Notes under the pieces: generated by a model
Told to the model about the DNA's origin: nothing
What the model saw: the letters and a program-made list of their open reading frames with translations, nothing else
The model's database searches: none
Made by a program: the position numbers and the translations under genes
From: an uncultured Croceitalea sp.
GTDB taxonomy: Bacteria; Bacteroidota; Bacteroidia; Flavobacteriales; Flavobacteriaceae
Reading direction: 5' to 3'
NCBI GenBank assembly: GCA_937959125.1
Contig: CALGQU010000099.1
Span: forward strand, 1-44,325
DNA: 44,325 nt
Part shown: one piece after another, positions 15,666 to 24,621 of the stretch
Position numbering within the stretch: position 1 is the stretch's first letter
How the letters are laid out: each line of letters opens with the position of its first letter

Positions 15666-17549
15666 TTAGATCTTGATAATTTTAAGGCTTTTTTCCTCGG
15701 TTACATTGGTATCGCTATTAAGGTACTCCACTACAAGAATATATGACCCAAAGGGAAGACCGCTAGCGTCAATAACCGCTTCAGTACTGGTATTGGCCTC
15801 ATAGCTTTGTAAAAGTGCACCTCCCATATCATAAAGGTCAACCGTAGTGATCATATCTGGCTCACTTTCCGTTGTTACCCTAAAAATACCGTCTAGGGAT
15901 GGATTGGGGTAGACATATCGTTCCTCTGGGAGAAATCCTTCCTCTTCTTCCTCGTTTTCACCGTTCCCGTCAGCAACCTCTTCTTCAACGGTGATAAAAA
16001 CAGAACTTTCCGCGCTGTCCATACTTTGATCAAAGGCAATTGCCCTTAAGTGGTGTATACCAGGTTCCAAGTTGTTCAGAACGGCATCCGATGCAAAGTT
16101 GCGGCCTCCCCAAAAATAGGGGGCTTCCTCATCTTTTCTAACTAGATTACCATCTAAGTAAAGATCTACAAAAGCAACCGCATCGTTTTGATCGGTTGCA
16201 TTTACCTCAACAAGGATTTCGGTCCCTAATGCTACGGTAGTATTACTTTCCGGTGATACAAAGAACAATTCTGGGGCAATATTGGGCAATGCGTCAACCA
16301 CCGTAAAACCGATTGAAGCTTCAAATTCCTCACCAAAATTATCTAGTGCCACGGCACGCAAGGTGTATACGCCTGGTCGCAAGTTTTGTAGTAACTCATC
16401 ATTTTGCTCTGGCAATCCCCACTGGTAGGGGTAAATACCTTCATTTCTCACAAAAAGATTGTTTATGTATAGCGCAACGCGCCTAATGATGTTCCTGTTA
16501 TTGATATTTAGTTCAACAACGGGCGAGACGCCTTCTTCATAAGTATCTCCTTCGTTTGGGGTCACAAATGTAAGTGAGGTCTGTTCACGCTCGCAGTTTC
16601 TACCTTCGGGCACTCCCGCATCTACCCAAGCCTGTATGCTGGCGATTTCAAATTCATCCAAGGCACCACCAACCCTGTCATTCATGCTTAGACCGTTTAC
16701 GGTTTCTCCACAACCCTCATAGTTTGGATTATTGATGATGTTGACCAAGGTGTTGCCATTTTGTATTTGGCTGCCGCACTTATTTCCTCCATTGATAAAA
16801 CCCTCATAGGATCTTAAGTCCAGACCACTTTCTGAGTTGGCCCCATGGCACCCTATACATCCGTTGTTTTCAAAGAGCGCTCCAACCTGTTCCCAACCAC
16901 CTGTATCACACGTATCCGTATTATTGGCCACATAACCGTTTTCCGGTGCTTCGCAGCGTTGTACAAAAATATTTGGATTTCCTTCCCCATCATTATCGGC
17001 ATCAAGATAAAACGTCAATAGCCCTTCCCCGTTACAGATACCGCATTCATCAATAATACCGTCGCAAGCGTCAGGATTTATATCAAAGCGGATCTCCCCA
17101 ATAGAAGCGCAATCATTACCGTGCGTACTGGTAACGGTCAACAATACTTTTTGGATACGTCCAAAGCCATCTAGAGAAATTACATCAAAACCTTCATAAT
17201 CATCTGTTTCAGGTGCTTTGGGAAATTCAAACGGGGAACCGTTTACGGTCTCCCATACCAAGCCATCGCGTGAAACTTCCAAAACCACCTCATTGGCACC
17301 TTGGTCGCTTTCTCCCGGGCGATTGGAATTCCAAACGTGTACGTTGGTAATTTGTATGGCTTCATCAAATTCGTACATGAGCCAATGGGAAGGCCCGTTT
17401 TGAGGGTTGGGATTGTCAGAAACCTCGCAGGAGGCCCATCGTTTCTCCCAAAAGTTGTTGTCCTCGGTACATTGTGAGTGTACCTTAAGGGTTGCGGCCA
17501 TACCAAAGAGCAGTGCCATTAGAAAAATATAGGGGTTATAGCTGTTCAT
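15666..17549 (-). CDS. T9SS cargo with discoidin-like, haem c and Ig-like domains
   Basis: This 627-residue modular exported protein has a signal peptide (about 1-26); a discoidin/F5-8C-like domain (27-155; MYEFDEAIQITNVHVWNSN, VSRDGLVWETV); a Cys-rich CDGIIDECGICNGEG linker (162-176); a cytochrome c-like segment with the haem motif CIGCH (231-235) and a helix EIASIQAWVDAGVPEG (301-316); two bacterial Ig-like domains (about 325-417 and 425-522); an acidic hinge; and a type A T9SS sorting domain (about 545-627) starting YVYPNPSLDGIF. It should be carried across the outer membrane and released or anchored at the surface. It lies 39 nt after DUF1501. Haem attachment is inferred from one CXXCH only. 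Confidence 0.85.
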   Translation of the reverse strand: MNSYNPYIFLMALLFGMAATLKVHSQCTEDNNFWEKRWASCEVSDNPNPQNGPSHWLMYEFDEAIQITNVHVWNSNRPGESDQGANEVVLEVSRDGLVWETVNGSPFEFPKAPETDDYEGFDVISLDGFGRIQKVLLTVTSTHGNDCASIGEIRFDINPDACDGIIDECGICNGEGLLTFYLDADNDGEGNPNIFVQRCEAPENGYVANNTDTCDTGGWEQVGALFENNGCIGCHGANSESGLDLRSYEGFINGGNKCGSQIQNGNTLVNIINNPNYEGCGETVNGLSMNDRVGGALDEFEIASIQAWVDAGVPEGRNCEREQTSLTFVTPNEGDTYEEGVSPVVELNINNRNIIRRVALYINNLFVRNEGIYPYQWGLPEQNDELLQNLRPGVYTLRAVALDNFGEEFEASIGFTVVDALPNIAPELFFVSPESNTTVALGTEILVEVNATDQNDAVAFVDLYLDGNLVRKDEEAPYFWGGRNFASDAVLNNLEPGIHHLRAIAFDQSMDSAESSVFITVEEEVADGNGENEEEEEGFLPEERYVYPNPSLDGIFRVTTESEPDMITTVDLYDMGGALLQSYEANTSTEAVIDASGLPFGSYILVVEYLNSDTNVTEEKSLKIIKI

Positions 17550-17588
17550 AGTTCATTGCTTTTTTGGTTCAGATACGATAGCGGACCT

Positions 17589-19010
17589 TTATGATAAAAA
17601 ACCGAGTGGTGTCCCACCGGAACGGTAATCCCAAAAATTTTCAAGATTGGGAAGAATATACTCCAGATCGGCACCCGAAGCACCAAACCAAAGTGCCAAT
17701 TCCGCAAAATATTCATCTGCGGAGGTCGTAGGTACAAAACGTCCTCCACCGGTATCCAATGAACTACCCAAATATAAATCTGGATATTCACCATAAATTC
17801 TACCACCATTTACGGCACCTCCCATAGTTAAAGCATTTCCACCCCAGGCATGATCGGTTCCATCTCCATTGGTAATGAGTTTTCGTCCAAAATCGGACAT
17901 GGTGAACAGTGTAACCTGATCTGCGACGCCCAGTTCCAGCATTGCTTCAAAGAAGGAAGAAAGTCCATCATCCAGGCGTGCCATGAGGCCACCGTGCGAA
18001 GAGAGCACATCATCATGATTGTCGAACCCTCTAGCAAGTATGAAAAAGGATTGTCTTGACATCTGCAAAAGATCTCGCGCGGCGATAGTACGGGCTACCA
18101 TTCTAAGGTCCCGGTCAAGGGAAGACCTTCCAAAACTGGTGGTTATACTTTGCCCAGAGGCAATTGCGGCACCAAATTGCGCACCATTGGTCCTTGAGCC
18201 GGTTACCAGATCAGCGTACGCGTTCTTAAGAATATTTTGATGATTGACTTCTAAAATATCATCCAGTGTTGCTCTTTTCAAAGTTTCATAAAAATTCGTC
18301 TGATTGGAGCCATTGATAAGAATACTACCGTTATCTGTATTATTGATCGTATAGGATTGCGTGGTCCTTCCCCGTTGAAATAGATTGGAGCTCCCCAAAG
18401 CAATACTAAGTGAAACATCTTGGTTTTCGTTGTTCTGCTGCAATACGTCCGCTAGGCGACCTCCCCAACCCTCACTTTGCAAAACTTCCCGTGGTAAGGA
18501 AGTTTGCCATCTATCTGATTGATGGGAGTGGGAAAATAGGCCAATGGGAAGGTTTTCCCTTCTGTTGTACTGTTCCAGCGTGGTAGGTTCTTGTAAAACA
18601 CCACAGTTGGCCACAAAGCTTACATGGCCTTCATTAAAAAGTGCTTGTAGTTTGGGCATATTGGGGTGCAGTCCAAATCGTCTTCCACCGGTATTGGTAG
18701 GATCTAATGGTAATAGATCTTCCTTAGGCAACGCAACCGTGGTTCTTGAAGCCCTATAGTCTTCATAAGGTTCGTCATCTAATGGGACCAACATGTTAAA
18801 GCTGTCGTTACCACCACCTAATAAAACACCTACCAAGGCTTTGTAGTCCATCATATTGGGACTACTGAATGCAGGTTTGTTGGCAGCTGCGGCTGAGTTC
18901 AGTAAACCCATATTGGTAAGCCCAGAGAGTAAGGTAGTGGCCCCTACATGGGCACATCCTAGCCCCAATTTCTCCATAAAAGTTCGTCTATCGTATTGTT
19001 TATGGGACAT
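17589..19010 (-). CDS. DUF1501 family protein with twin-arginine signal
   Basis: This 473-residue protein begins with a Tat-type signal (YDRRTFMEKLGLG followed by a hydrophobic stretch to about residue 40), so it is probably exported folded. The body matches DUF1501, an alkaline-phosphatase-superfamily relative of unknown activity: VLLGGGNDSFNMLVPLDD, RFGLHPNMPKLQALFNEG, LFSHSHQSDRWQTS, and near the C-terminus TMSDFGRKL followed by GTDHAWGGNALTMGG with likely metal-binding Asp/His. It is 10 nt downstream of DUF1800, its usual partner in many phyla, and precedes the T9SS cargo. Confidence 0.92.
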   Translation of the reverse strand: MSHKQYDRRTFMEKLGLGCAHVGATTLLSGLTNMGLLNSAAAANKPAFSSPNMMDYKALVGVLLGGGNDSFNMLVPLDDEPYEDYRASRTTVALPKEDLLPLDPTNTGGRRFGLHPNMPKLQALFNEGHVSFVANCGVLQEPTTLEQYNRRENLPIGLFSHSHQSDRWQTSLPREVLQSEGWGGRLADVLQQNNENQDVSLSIALGSSNLFQRGRTTQSYTINNTDNGSILINGSNQTNFYETLKRATLDDILEVNHQNILKNAYADLVTGSRTNGAQFGAAIASGQSITTSFGRSSLDRDLRMVARTIAARDLLQMSRQSFFILARGFDNHDDVLSSHGGLMARLDDGLSSFFEAMLELGVADQVTLFTMSDFGRKLITNGDGTDHAWGGNALTMGGAVNGGRIYGEYPDLYLGSSLDTGGGRFVPTTSADEYFAELALWFGASGADLEYILPNLENFWDYRSGGTPLGFLS

Positions 19011-19020
19011 AAGTTAAGTT

Positions 19021-20808
19021 TTAAAGTTGGATCAAATAATCTGGGGAAATCATTATATAATAGAGACAATCTTCCAAAATATCGAGATTGTTGTATTCGG
19101 CAGTGACATTTTCCTGATTTTCTGCAATGGTATTGGAAATCAAATCACGTAATTCCTGTGTAAGTTGCCCACGTACCAACAGAATGTCAAGACGATCCAG
19201 AAGGGCGTCCAAACCTTCATTCTCCAAAATTGCAAGTTCATCGGTGAAGTCCAAGACCGGTCTATCATCGGAATTGTTCTGCAGGAAACCACCTGATCGG
19301 GTCTTATTTTGAAAAGGAATGTTTTTTATGGCATTCTCAATAAAGTTCACATAACTGATTCCGGTAACCGAGTTTAAGATTTGGAATTCCGGAGAAACCA
19401 ATCCGTTGGGAGCCACAAAATTTTCCTCGGCAAAATCCGGTCTAAAAAAATTGAAAACACTTGGTGAGTTGTTAAAAGACTGGGCGAATGCGGCGTTGGA
19501 CGGCGCACTATCCATAAAATACCTGCCAGATGGGGTACTTATATCAAAAGCCTTAAAGAGACCGGTAAGGCGTTCCATAGGCTGTATCAACTTACCATTG
19601 GTTGGGTCATTGATATACTGGCATTCCCGGGCTTCGGGATCCAAAAAAATCGCCTTGGTCACTGCTTCAAGGTCTCCGCGAACCCCGTTGCCATTATTGG
19701 CGAAAACACGGGCTACCCTTCTTACATAAGCAGGACTTGGGTTTGATTTCACCGTATGCTGAATAAGCAAATGGGAAAGAAATGGTGCGGTATTTGGATG
19801 ATTGAACAAAATATCCAAAGCGTCGTTCACATCCTTGATCCCCGTTTGTCCCGCTGGTATGGTGTGGCCCAGAAAATTTTTCTCCCCTTCTGAATGTTGG
19901 TCATCAAAAACTGCCATGGGAGCAACCCAATTGATCCTTGGAAAGCTAACAAAGAAACTTGGGTTCACCTCTCCATTGGATAATCTAGAACAAGATAGTC
20001 CTGTAAATACTTTGGCAAGTTCCGCTACATCATCAATACCATAGGTTGGAATGGCGTTGCCGTTGGCATCCTTCTTTAAGGTACCATTGGGTTCCAGTTC
20101 ATGAATACCAATGGTAAATAATTGCATTACTTCCCTGGCAAAATTTTCATCGGGCAGTGATCCTGTTTCCGGATTGAACTTTCTATTTCTAAAGGAACTT
20201 AGATAAACACCCATGTCCATATTCATGGTCATATTAAAGAGCATCTCCCTAAAATTACCAAAAGCACCTAGGTACAGTTGATCATAGTAGTTGGCTTCCC
20301 CTTTATGTTGAAACCTATTTAAGGTGCCACGATCAGAAACCAGAATTTGGGACCAAGCAAAAGCCATGCGTTGTCTTAGCAAATCATTGTCCGCAATCAC
20401 TTTTTGGTGAAATCCATAACTTTGTATTTGACCAAGGACTTGAGGATTACTCTGTAAGGTTAATACTTCGTCTATAATCTCGGTAATGGTCTGTAAAAAT
20501 GGTTTGGGTTCAATAGCGATTTGTTCATCAATCCATGCTTCATAGCCCATTTGCCGTACCCTCAAAATTTCTTCGTAATTGTATCCTAAGGTTGTCTGCG
20601 CCAGAAAGCGGGAAGCCTCAGGAAGTAAGATGTCGTCAACCGTGCCGTTAACGCTATTTATTGCAGGATTCTGTGCTCTGTCATTGGCGGAACCAGAACC
20701 TGTGACCAACATACCTTGATCATGCCCTGCCCCGTAAAAGTCTCTATATAATTGGGAGAAAACCAGAAATGGTAGACACCAAAATAAGCAGAAAAACAGC
20801 TTTTTCAT
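19021..20808 (-). CDS. DUF1800 family protein, exported
   Basis: The 595-residue product has a signal peptide (MKKLFFCLFWCLPFLVFSQ) and the DUF1800 pattern: EASRFLAQTTLGYNYEEI near residue 80, the paired helix QMGYEAWIDEQI, QRMAFAWSQILVSD, LYLGAFGNFREML, the segment NFAREVMQLFTIGIHELE, then AELAKVFTGLSC and HTIPAGQTGIKDVNDALD. The biochemical activity is unknown. The gene opens the DUF1800-DUF1501-cargo cassette; about 234 bases separate it from the gluconate permease end upstream, with no clear TAnnTTTG element. Confidence 0.92.
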   Translation of the reverse strand: MKKLFFCLFWCLPFLVFSQLYRDFYGAGHDQGMLVTGSGSANDRAQNPAINSVNGTVDDILLPEASRFLAQTTLGYNYEEILRVRQMGYEAWIDEQIAIEPKPFLQTITEIIDEVLTLQSNPQVLGQIQSYGFHQKVIADNDLLRQRMAFAWSQILVSDRGTLNRFQHKGEANYYDQLYLGAFGNFREMLFNMTMNMDMGVYLSSFRNRKFNPETGSLPDENFAREVMQLFTIGIHELEPNGTLKKDANGNAIPTYGIDDVAELAKVFTGLSCSRLSNGEVNPSFFVSFPRINWVAPMAVFDDQHSEGEKNFLGHTIPAGQTGIKDVNDALDILFNHPNTAPFLSHLLIQHTVKSNPSPAYVRRVARVFANNGNGVRGDLEAVTKAIFLDPEARECQYINDPTNGKLIQPMERLTGLFKAFDISTPSGRYFMDSAPSNAAFAQSFNNSPSVFNFFRPDFAEENFVAPNGLVSPEFQILNSVTGISYVNFIENAIKNIPFQNKTRSGGFLQNNSDDRPVLDFTDELAILENEGLDALLDRLDILLVRGQLTQELRDLISNTIAENQENVTAEYNNLDILEDCLYYIMISPDYLIQL

Positions 20809-21042
20809 TTGTTTGGGGTATATTAAAGTTTTAGACTTAGGCTATTGTTGAGATAATGTACGTCATAGCTTGACCAATTTGTTTTGTGGGGCCAAATATT
20901 CAAACAGTAGGTTCAGTCTCAGGTAAAACTACGTATAGAACTGAAATTTGTTTCTTTTTTTCAATTATTTTCGACGAAATGCAACTTTTTCAATACCAAT
21001 CTAGTTAGTAAGGGAGTCAAAGAAATGGTAAAGCGTAGCTTT

Positions 21043-22380
21043 TTAGGTAAAAATGTAAATGATGCTTACTGTTGTCATTCCTGTCAAAGCAAGAATTGTA
21101 GTCATTAAGGTCCAAGACTTAAAAGTTTGTTTTTCCGAAATGCCCAAATATTGGCCCACCAACCAAAAACCACTATCATTTACATGGGAGAAAATGCTGG
21201 CACCAGAAGCAATAGCAATCACCACGCAGGCCAATTGCATGGCACTAAGTTCTGCCGATATTAAAAGGGGGGCTACCAAACCAGCGGCCGTTATCATAGC
21301 GACCGTGGAGGAACCTTGGACAATACGTACGATAGCCGCACTAACAAAGGCGAATGCTAAAACCGGAAAGCCAACATTACTTAAGGCGGTCGCCAACAAT
21401 TCCCCAGCACCCGTGTTGGTCAAAACTTGTTTAAAAACACCACCTGCCCCGGTAAGTAGGATGATAGTTCCAGCGGGTGCCAATGATTCCCCCGTAATCT
21501 TGAACAACTCTTCTTTAGAATATCCCCTTCGAACCCCAAAAAAATACCAGGCCAAAAAATTGGCAATCAAGAGGGCTGAGAAAGGATGGCCCAATAAAGC
21601 TACCACGTTTAAAAGCTTGGTGTAATTCTCCCCTAAATCCAGATTGGATATCACCGTATTCAAGAGAATTAGAAAAATGGGGACGACGATGATACCTAGT
21701 GTCAATCCAATAGGCGGTAAGGCTACTTCATTTTCAGAAACTATTTCATCCGGCGCATCAACATGGATTTTTTTAGCAATGTACTTACCAAAAAGCAGAC
21801 CGCTGACCAAGGCGGTAGGGATCCCTACGATGAACCCTACCAAGATGACCCATCCCAAATCCGCACCAACAATATCCGCAACGGCTATAGGCCCGGGTGT
21901 TGGTGGTATAAAGGCATGGGTAATGGCCAGGCCGGCTAAAAGCGGAATGGCATATAACAATAACGATTTTCCCGTTTTACGCTGCAAGGCGTATATCATA
22001 GGCACTAAAATGATAAAGGCAACATCAAAAAAAACGGGAATCGCTATAAGAAAGCCGGAGATGACCATGGCCGCCGGGGACCTTTGTAGTCCAAATTTTG
22101 ATATCATAAAATTGGCGATGGTTTTTGCCCCACCGGAAGTTTCCAGGATAGCACCAAACATGGCACCTAGGCCAACGACCGTGGCTACAAAACCAAGGGT
22201 ATTGCCCATACCATCCTTAACCGTGTCCATAATCTGGGCAGCATCCAAACCAGCGACAAGCCCAACGGTGATACTACCTACCAATAAGGCGATAAACGCA
22301 TTGATCTTGAACCTTAGAATTAAGGTCAATAGTACCGCTATCCCCAATAAAACGGCTAAAATGAGTCTGGTCTCTATCAT
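21043..22380 (-). CDS. gntT: Gluconate:H+ symporter, GntP family
   Basis: This 445-residue polytopic membrane protein has about 12 hydrophobic segments. The GntP signatures are VGLGAMFGAILETSGGA, the proline/glycine-rich FIPPTPGPIAVADIVGADLG, GAGGVFKQVLTNTGAG, QGSSTVAMITAAGLVAPLL, and SGASIFSHVNDSGFWLVGQY. It probably imports gluconate or a related sugar acid. It directly follows gluconokinase with an ATGA overlap, which supports gluconate as substrate. No Entner-Doudoroff genes or GntR-type regulator lie in the window. Confidence 0.92.
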   Translation of the reverse strand: MIETRLILAVLLGIAVLLTLILRFKINAFIALLVGSITVGLVAGLDAAQIMDTVKDGMGNTLGFVATVVGLGAMFGAILETSGGAKTIANFMISKFGLQRSPAAMVISGFLIAIPVFFDVAFIILVPMIYALQRKTGKSLLLYAIPLLAGLAITHAFIPPTPGPIAVADIVGADLGWVILVGFIVGIPTALVSGLLFGKYIAKKIHVDAPDEIVSENEVALPPIGLTLGIIVVPIFLILLNTVISNLDLGENYTKLLNVVALLGHPFSALLIANFLAWYFFGVRRGYSKEELFKITGESLAPAGTIILLTGAGGVFKQVLTNTGAGELLATALSNVGFPVLAFAFVSAAIVRIVQGSSTVAMITAAGLVAPLLISAELSAMQLACVVIAIASGASIFSHVNDSGFWLVGQYLGISEKQTFKSWTLMTTILALTGMTTVSIIYIFT

Positions 22381-22865
22381 GTGATCTGATTTATAATTAT
22401 ATCTAGGATTTCCTTTGGTTTGTGTACTATGGATACGGTTAACGCATCTTTTGGGGGCTCTAAGGTATTAAATTGGGACCGTAATAGTGCTTTGGGCATA
22501 AAATGCCCCTCTCGCTGAGAGAGCCTTTCAAAAACCTCCTCAAAAGATCCCTTTAAATAGATGAACCTGGTTTCCTCTTCCATGGCTTTGGACAATAACT
22601 TGCGATATTTTTCTTTAAGCGCGGAACAGGCGATTATAGCACCTTGTTCCTTATGTTTTTGGGCAAGCGTATTCAGTTCTTGCAACCACCCTTTTCTGTC
22701 CTCATCATTTAACGGGCGACCGGAAGCCATTTTGGTAATGTTATGTTCAGAATGATAGTCGTCCCCATCAAAAAACGGAACCTCCAATTCCTTAGCTAAA
22801 AGCTTCCCAATGGTGCTTTTGCCGGTTCCCGACACCCCCATAACAAAATAAACCTGCTTTTTCAA
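22377..22865 (-). CDS. gntK: Gluconokinase
   Basis: This 162-residue P-loop kinase phosphorylates gluconate to 6-phosphogluconate. It has the Walker A GVSGTGKSTIGKLLA, the substrate-binding FFDGDDYHSEHNITKMASG, then GRPLNDEDRKGWL, ACSALKEKYRKLL and the lid segment RLSQREGHFMPKALLRSQ, all typical of GntK. The start is a TTG at 22865 that overlaps the miaA stop (TTGA). It is coupled to gntT downstream by ATGA, so uptake and phosphorylation are made together. Confidence 0.93.
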   Translation of the reverse strand: MKKQVYFVMGVSGTGKSTIGKLLAKELEVPFFDGDDYHSEHNITKMASGRPLNDEDRKGWLQELNTLAQKHKEQGAIIACSALKEKYRKLLSKAMEEETRFIYLKGSFEEVFERLSQREGHFMPKALLRSQFNTLEPPKDALTVSIVHKPKEILDIIINQIT

Positions 22866-23782
22866 CGAGTACCCTGTGTTTTATATTCTTCCAATGCTTG
22901 TATTACCTCCGGAAACTTTACACTATGCCTAAACCATAGGATATCCTCCCTTTTACGATACCAAGTCAATTGTCTTTTGGCAAATCTTCGGGTATTTTTT
23001 TTGATTTCCTCTACGGCATCGTCCAATACCATATCCCCATCCAAATAGGAGAACAATTCCCTATAACCAACGGTTTGCAAAGCATTTCGTTCTCTGTGTT
23101 CATATAATTTGGTCACTTCTTCCAACAGCCCTTTTTTCATCATAGTATTTACCCGTCTTCCTATGCGGGCATATACTAATTCCCTTGGGGCGGTTAGACC
23201 TATGTATATTGTTTTAAAAGGTCTTTCTTTTTTTTTGTTCGATAAAAAAGAGGAATACGGTTTTCCACTGCCAATACAAATTTCCAAGGCACGGATAACC
23301 CGTTGATGATTGGTCAAATCCACTTTGGCGTAATAGGTGGGATCCAATTCCATGAGTTGCCGCTGCAAAGGAACGATGCCCCTTCTTTTTAATTGTTCTT
23401 GTAGCTGCTCCCTGATCAAGGGCGAAACGTCTGGAAAATCATCCAAGCCATTGACTACGGCATCTACATAAAGTCCACTACCTCCTACAAGCACCACGGT
23501 ATCATGTTTGGTAAATAAACGGTCGAGTAACCCTAAGGCATCCCTTTCATAATCCCCAACGGAATACGAATCTTTTATACTGATATGTTGGATAAAATGA
23601 TGTGGTGCGCTAGCCAGTTCAATAGGTTCTGGAACGGCAGTGCCTATGCACATTTCCTTATAAAATTGCCTAGAATCCGCGGAGAGGATTTCAGTATTGT
23701 AATGTATGGCCAAGAGTATGGCAAGTTCTGTTTTACCAATAGCTGTTGGTCCTACTACCGCGAGTAAAGTCTTAGTCCTCAT
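22862..23782 (-). CDS. miaA: tRNA dimethylallyltransferase
   Basis: MiaA adds an isopentenyl group to A37 of tRNAs that read U-starting codons. The 306-residue enzyme shows the P-loop GPTAIGKTELA, the substrate motif SADSRQFYKEM, VGGSGLYVDAVVNGL, the LDPTYYAKVDLTNHQRVIRALE region and the C-terminal VGYRELFSYLDGD and FAKRQLTWYRKR. The length is normal. It overlaps the K+ channel gene upstream (ATGA) and gntK downstream (TTGA), making it the middle gene of a five-gene overlapping run. Confidence 0.95.
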   Translation of the reverse strand: MRTKTLLAVVGPTAIGKTELAILLAIHYNTEILSADSRQFYKEMCIGTAVPEPIELASAPHHFIQHISIKDSYSVGDYERDALGLLDRLFTKHDTVVLVGGSGLYVDAVVNGLDDFPDVSPLIREQLQEQLKRRGIVPLQRQLMELDPTYYAKVDLTNHQRVIRALEICIGSGKPYSSFLSNKKKERPFKTIYIGLTAPRELVYARIGRRVNTMMKKGLLEEVTKLYEHRERNALQTVGYRELFSYLDGDMVLDDAVEEIKKNTRRFAKRQLTWYRKREDILWFRHSVKFPEVIQALEEYKTQGTR

Positions 23783-24621
23783 AATAAATCACCGCAACTA
23801 TAACAATGTTTGGCATTGTCCCTATGGCCTTCACAAGCACAGCTAGGACACGCTTGGGTATTGGTATGGATAACATCATTGGCAACGGGTTTTCTTTTTC
23901 CGTTTTTGGAAAATTCAACCGTTACAATGCCTGTTGGCACGGCAATAATCCCATAACCCAAAACCATAATGATCGTAGCTATAAACTGTCCTAAATTGGT
24001 CTGCGGGGCAATATCCCCATAGCCTACCGTGGTCAAGGTTACAATGGTCCAATAAATACTTCTGGGAATACTTGTAAAACCGGCCTCATCACTTTCAATC
24101 CAATACATAAGGGTACCCATGATTACGGATAGAATGAGTACGACATAAATAAAAACGGCAATTTTAGCCCTACTTGCCCTTAACGCGGCACCTAATTGGG
24201 AGGCCTCACCCAGAAACTTCACCAGTTTTAAGATACGGAAAATACGAAGCAATCGAAATGCCCTAACGGCCAACAATACTTGTGAACCGGCAAAAATGTA
24301 AGATAAGTATAAAGGAACGGTAGAGATAAAATCAATAATACCGTAAAAGCTAAAAACGTATTTAAGCGGTTTTTTGATACTTATGATTCTCGCAATGTAT
24401 TCCAGTGTAAAGAAAATGGTAACTACCCATTCCAAACCTAAAAGAATATTGTGATATCCTATATCGATTTCCTTGACGCTTTCCAACATCACCAAGACGA
24501 CACTGAGAATAATCAGTACAAACAAGGTGATATCAAAAAACTTACCCATGGGGGTGTCCGCTTCATAAATAATTTCATGAAGTCGATGCCTCCAGCCGGA
24601 ATGGATTTTATGCTCTTTCAA
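23779..24621 (-). CDS. Voltage-gated potassium channel with C-terminal zinc-ribbon-like tail
   Basis: The 280-residue protein has six transmembrane segments (first near 28-47). S4 is a textbook voltage sensor with Arg/Lys at every third position (120, 123, 126, 129, 132, 135 in RAFRLLRIFRILKLVK). The pore has the K+ selectivity filter TTVGYGD (197-203). The cytoplasmic tail ends in a Cys-rich module: Cys258, 261, 263, 273 and 276 (CPSCAC...CYSC), which looks like a zinc ribbon and is absent from classic Kv-like channels I know. The start is a TTG overlapping the preceding stop (TTGA). Confidence 0.9.
   Translation of the reverse strand: MKEHKIHSGWRHRLHEIIYEADTPMGKFFDITLFVLIILSVVLVMLESVKEIDIGYHNILLGLEWVVTIFFTLEYIARIISIKKPLKYVFSFYGIIDFISTVPLYLSYIFAGSQVLLAVRAFRLLRIFRILKLVKFLGEASQLGAALRASRAKIAVFIYVVLILSVIMGTLMYWIESDEAGFTSIPRSIYWTIVTLTTVGYGDIAPQTNLGQFIATIIMVLGYGIIAVPTGIVTVEFSKNGKRKPVANDVIHTNTQACPSCACEGHRDNAKHCYSCGDLL

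Noticed and set aside
21644-22384. A 246-codon open frame antisense to gntT (and another at 21059-21625)
   Set aside because: It mirrors the codon bias of a membrane protein on the other strand; gntT has clear family motifs and the antisense product has none.
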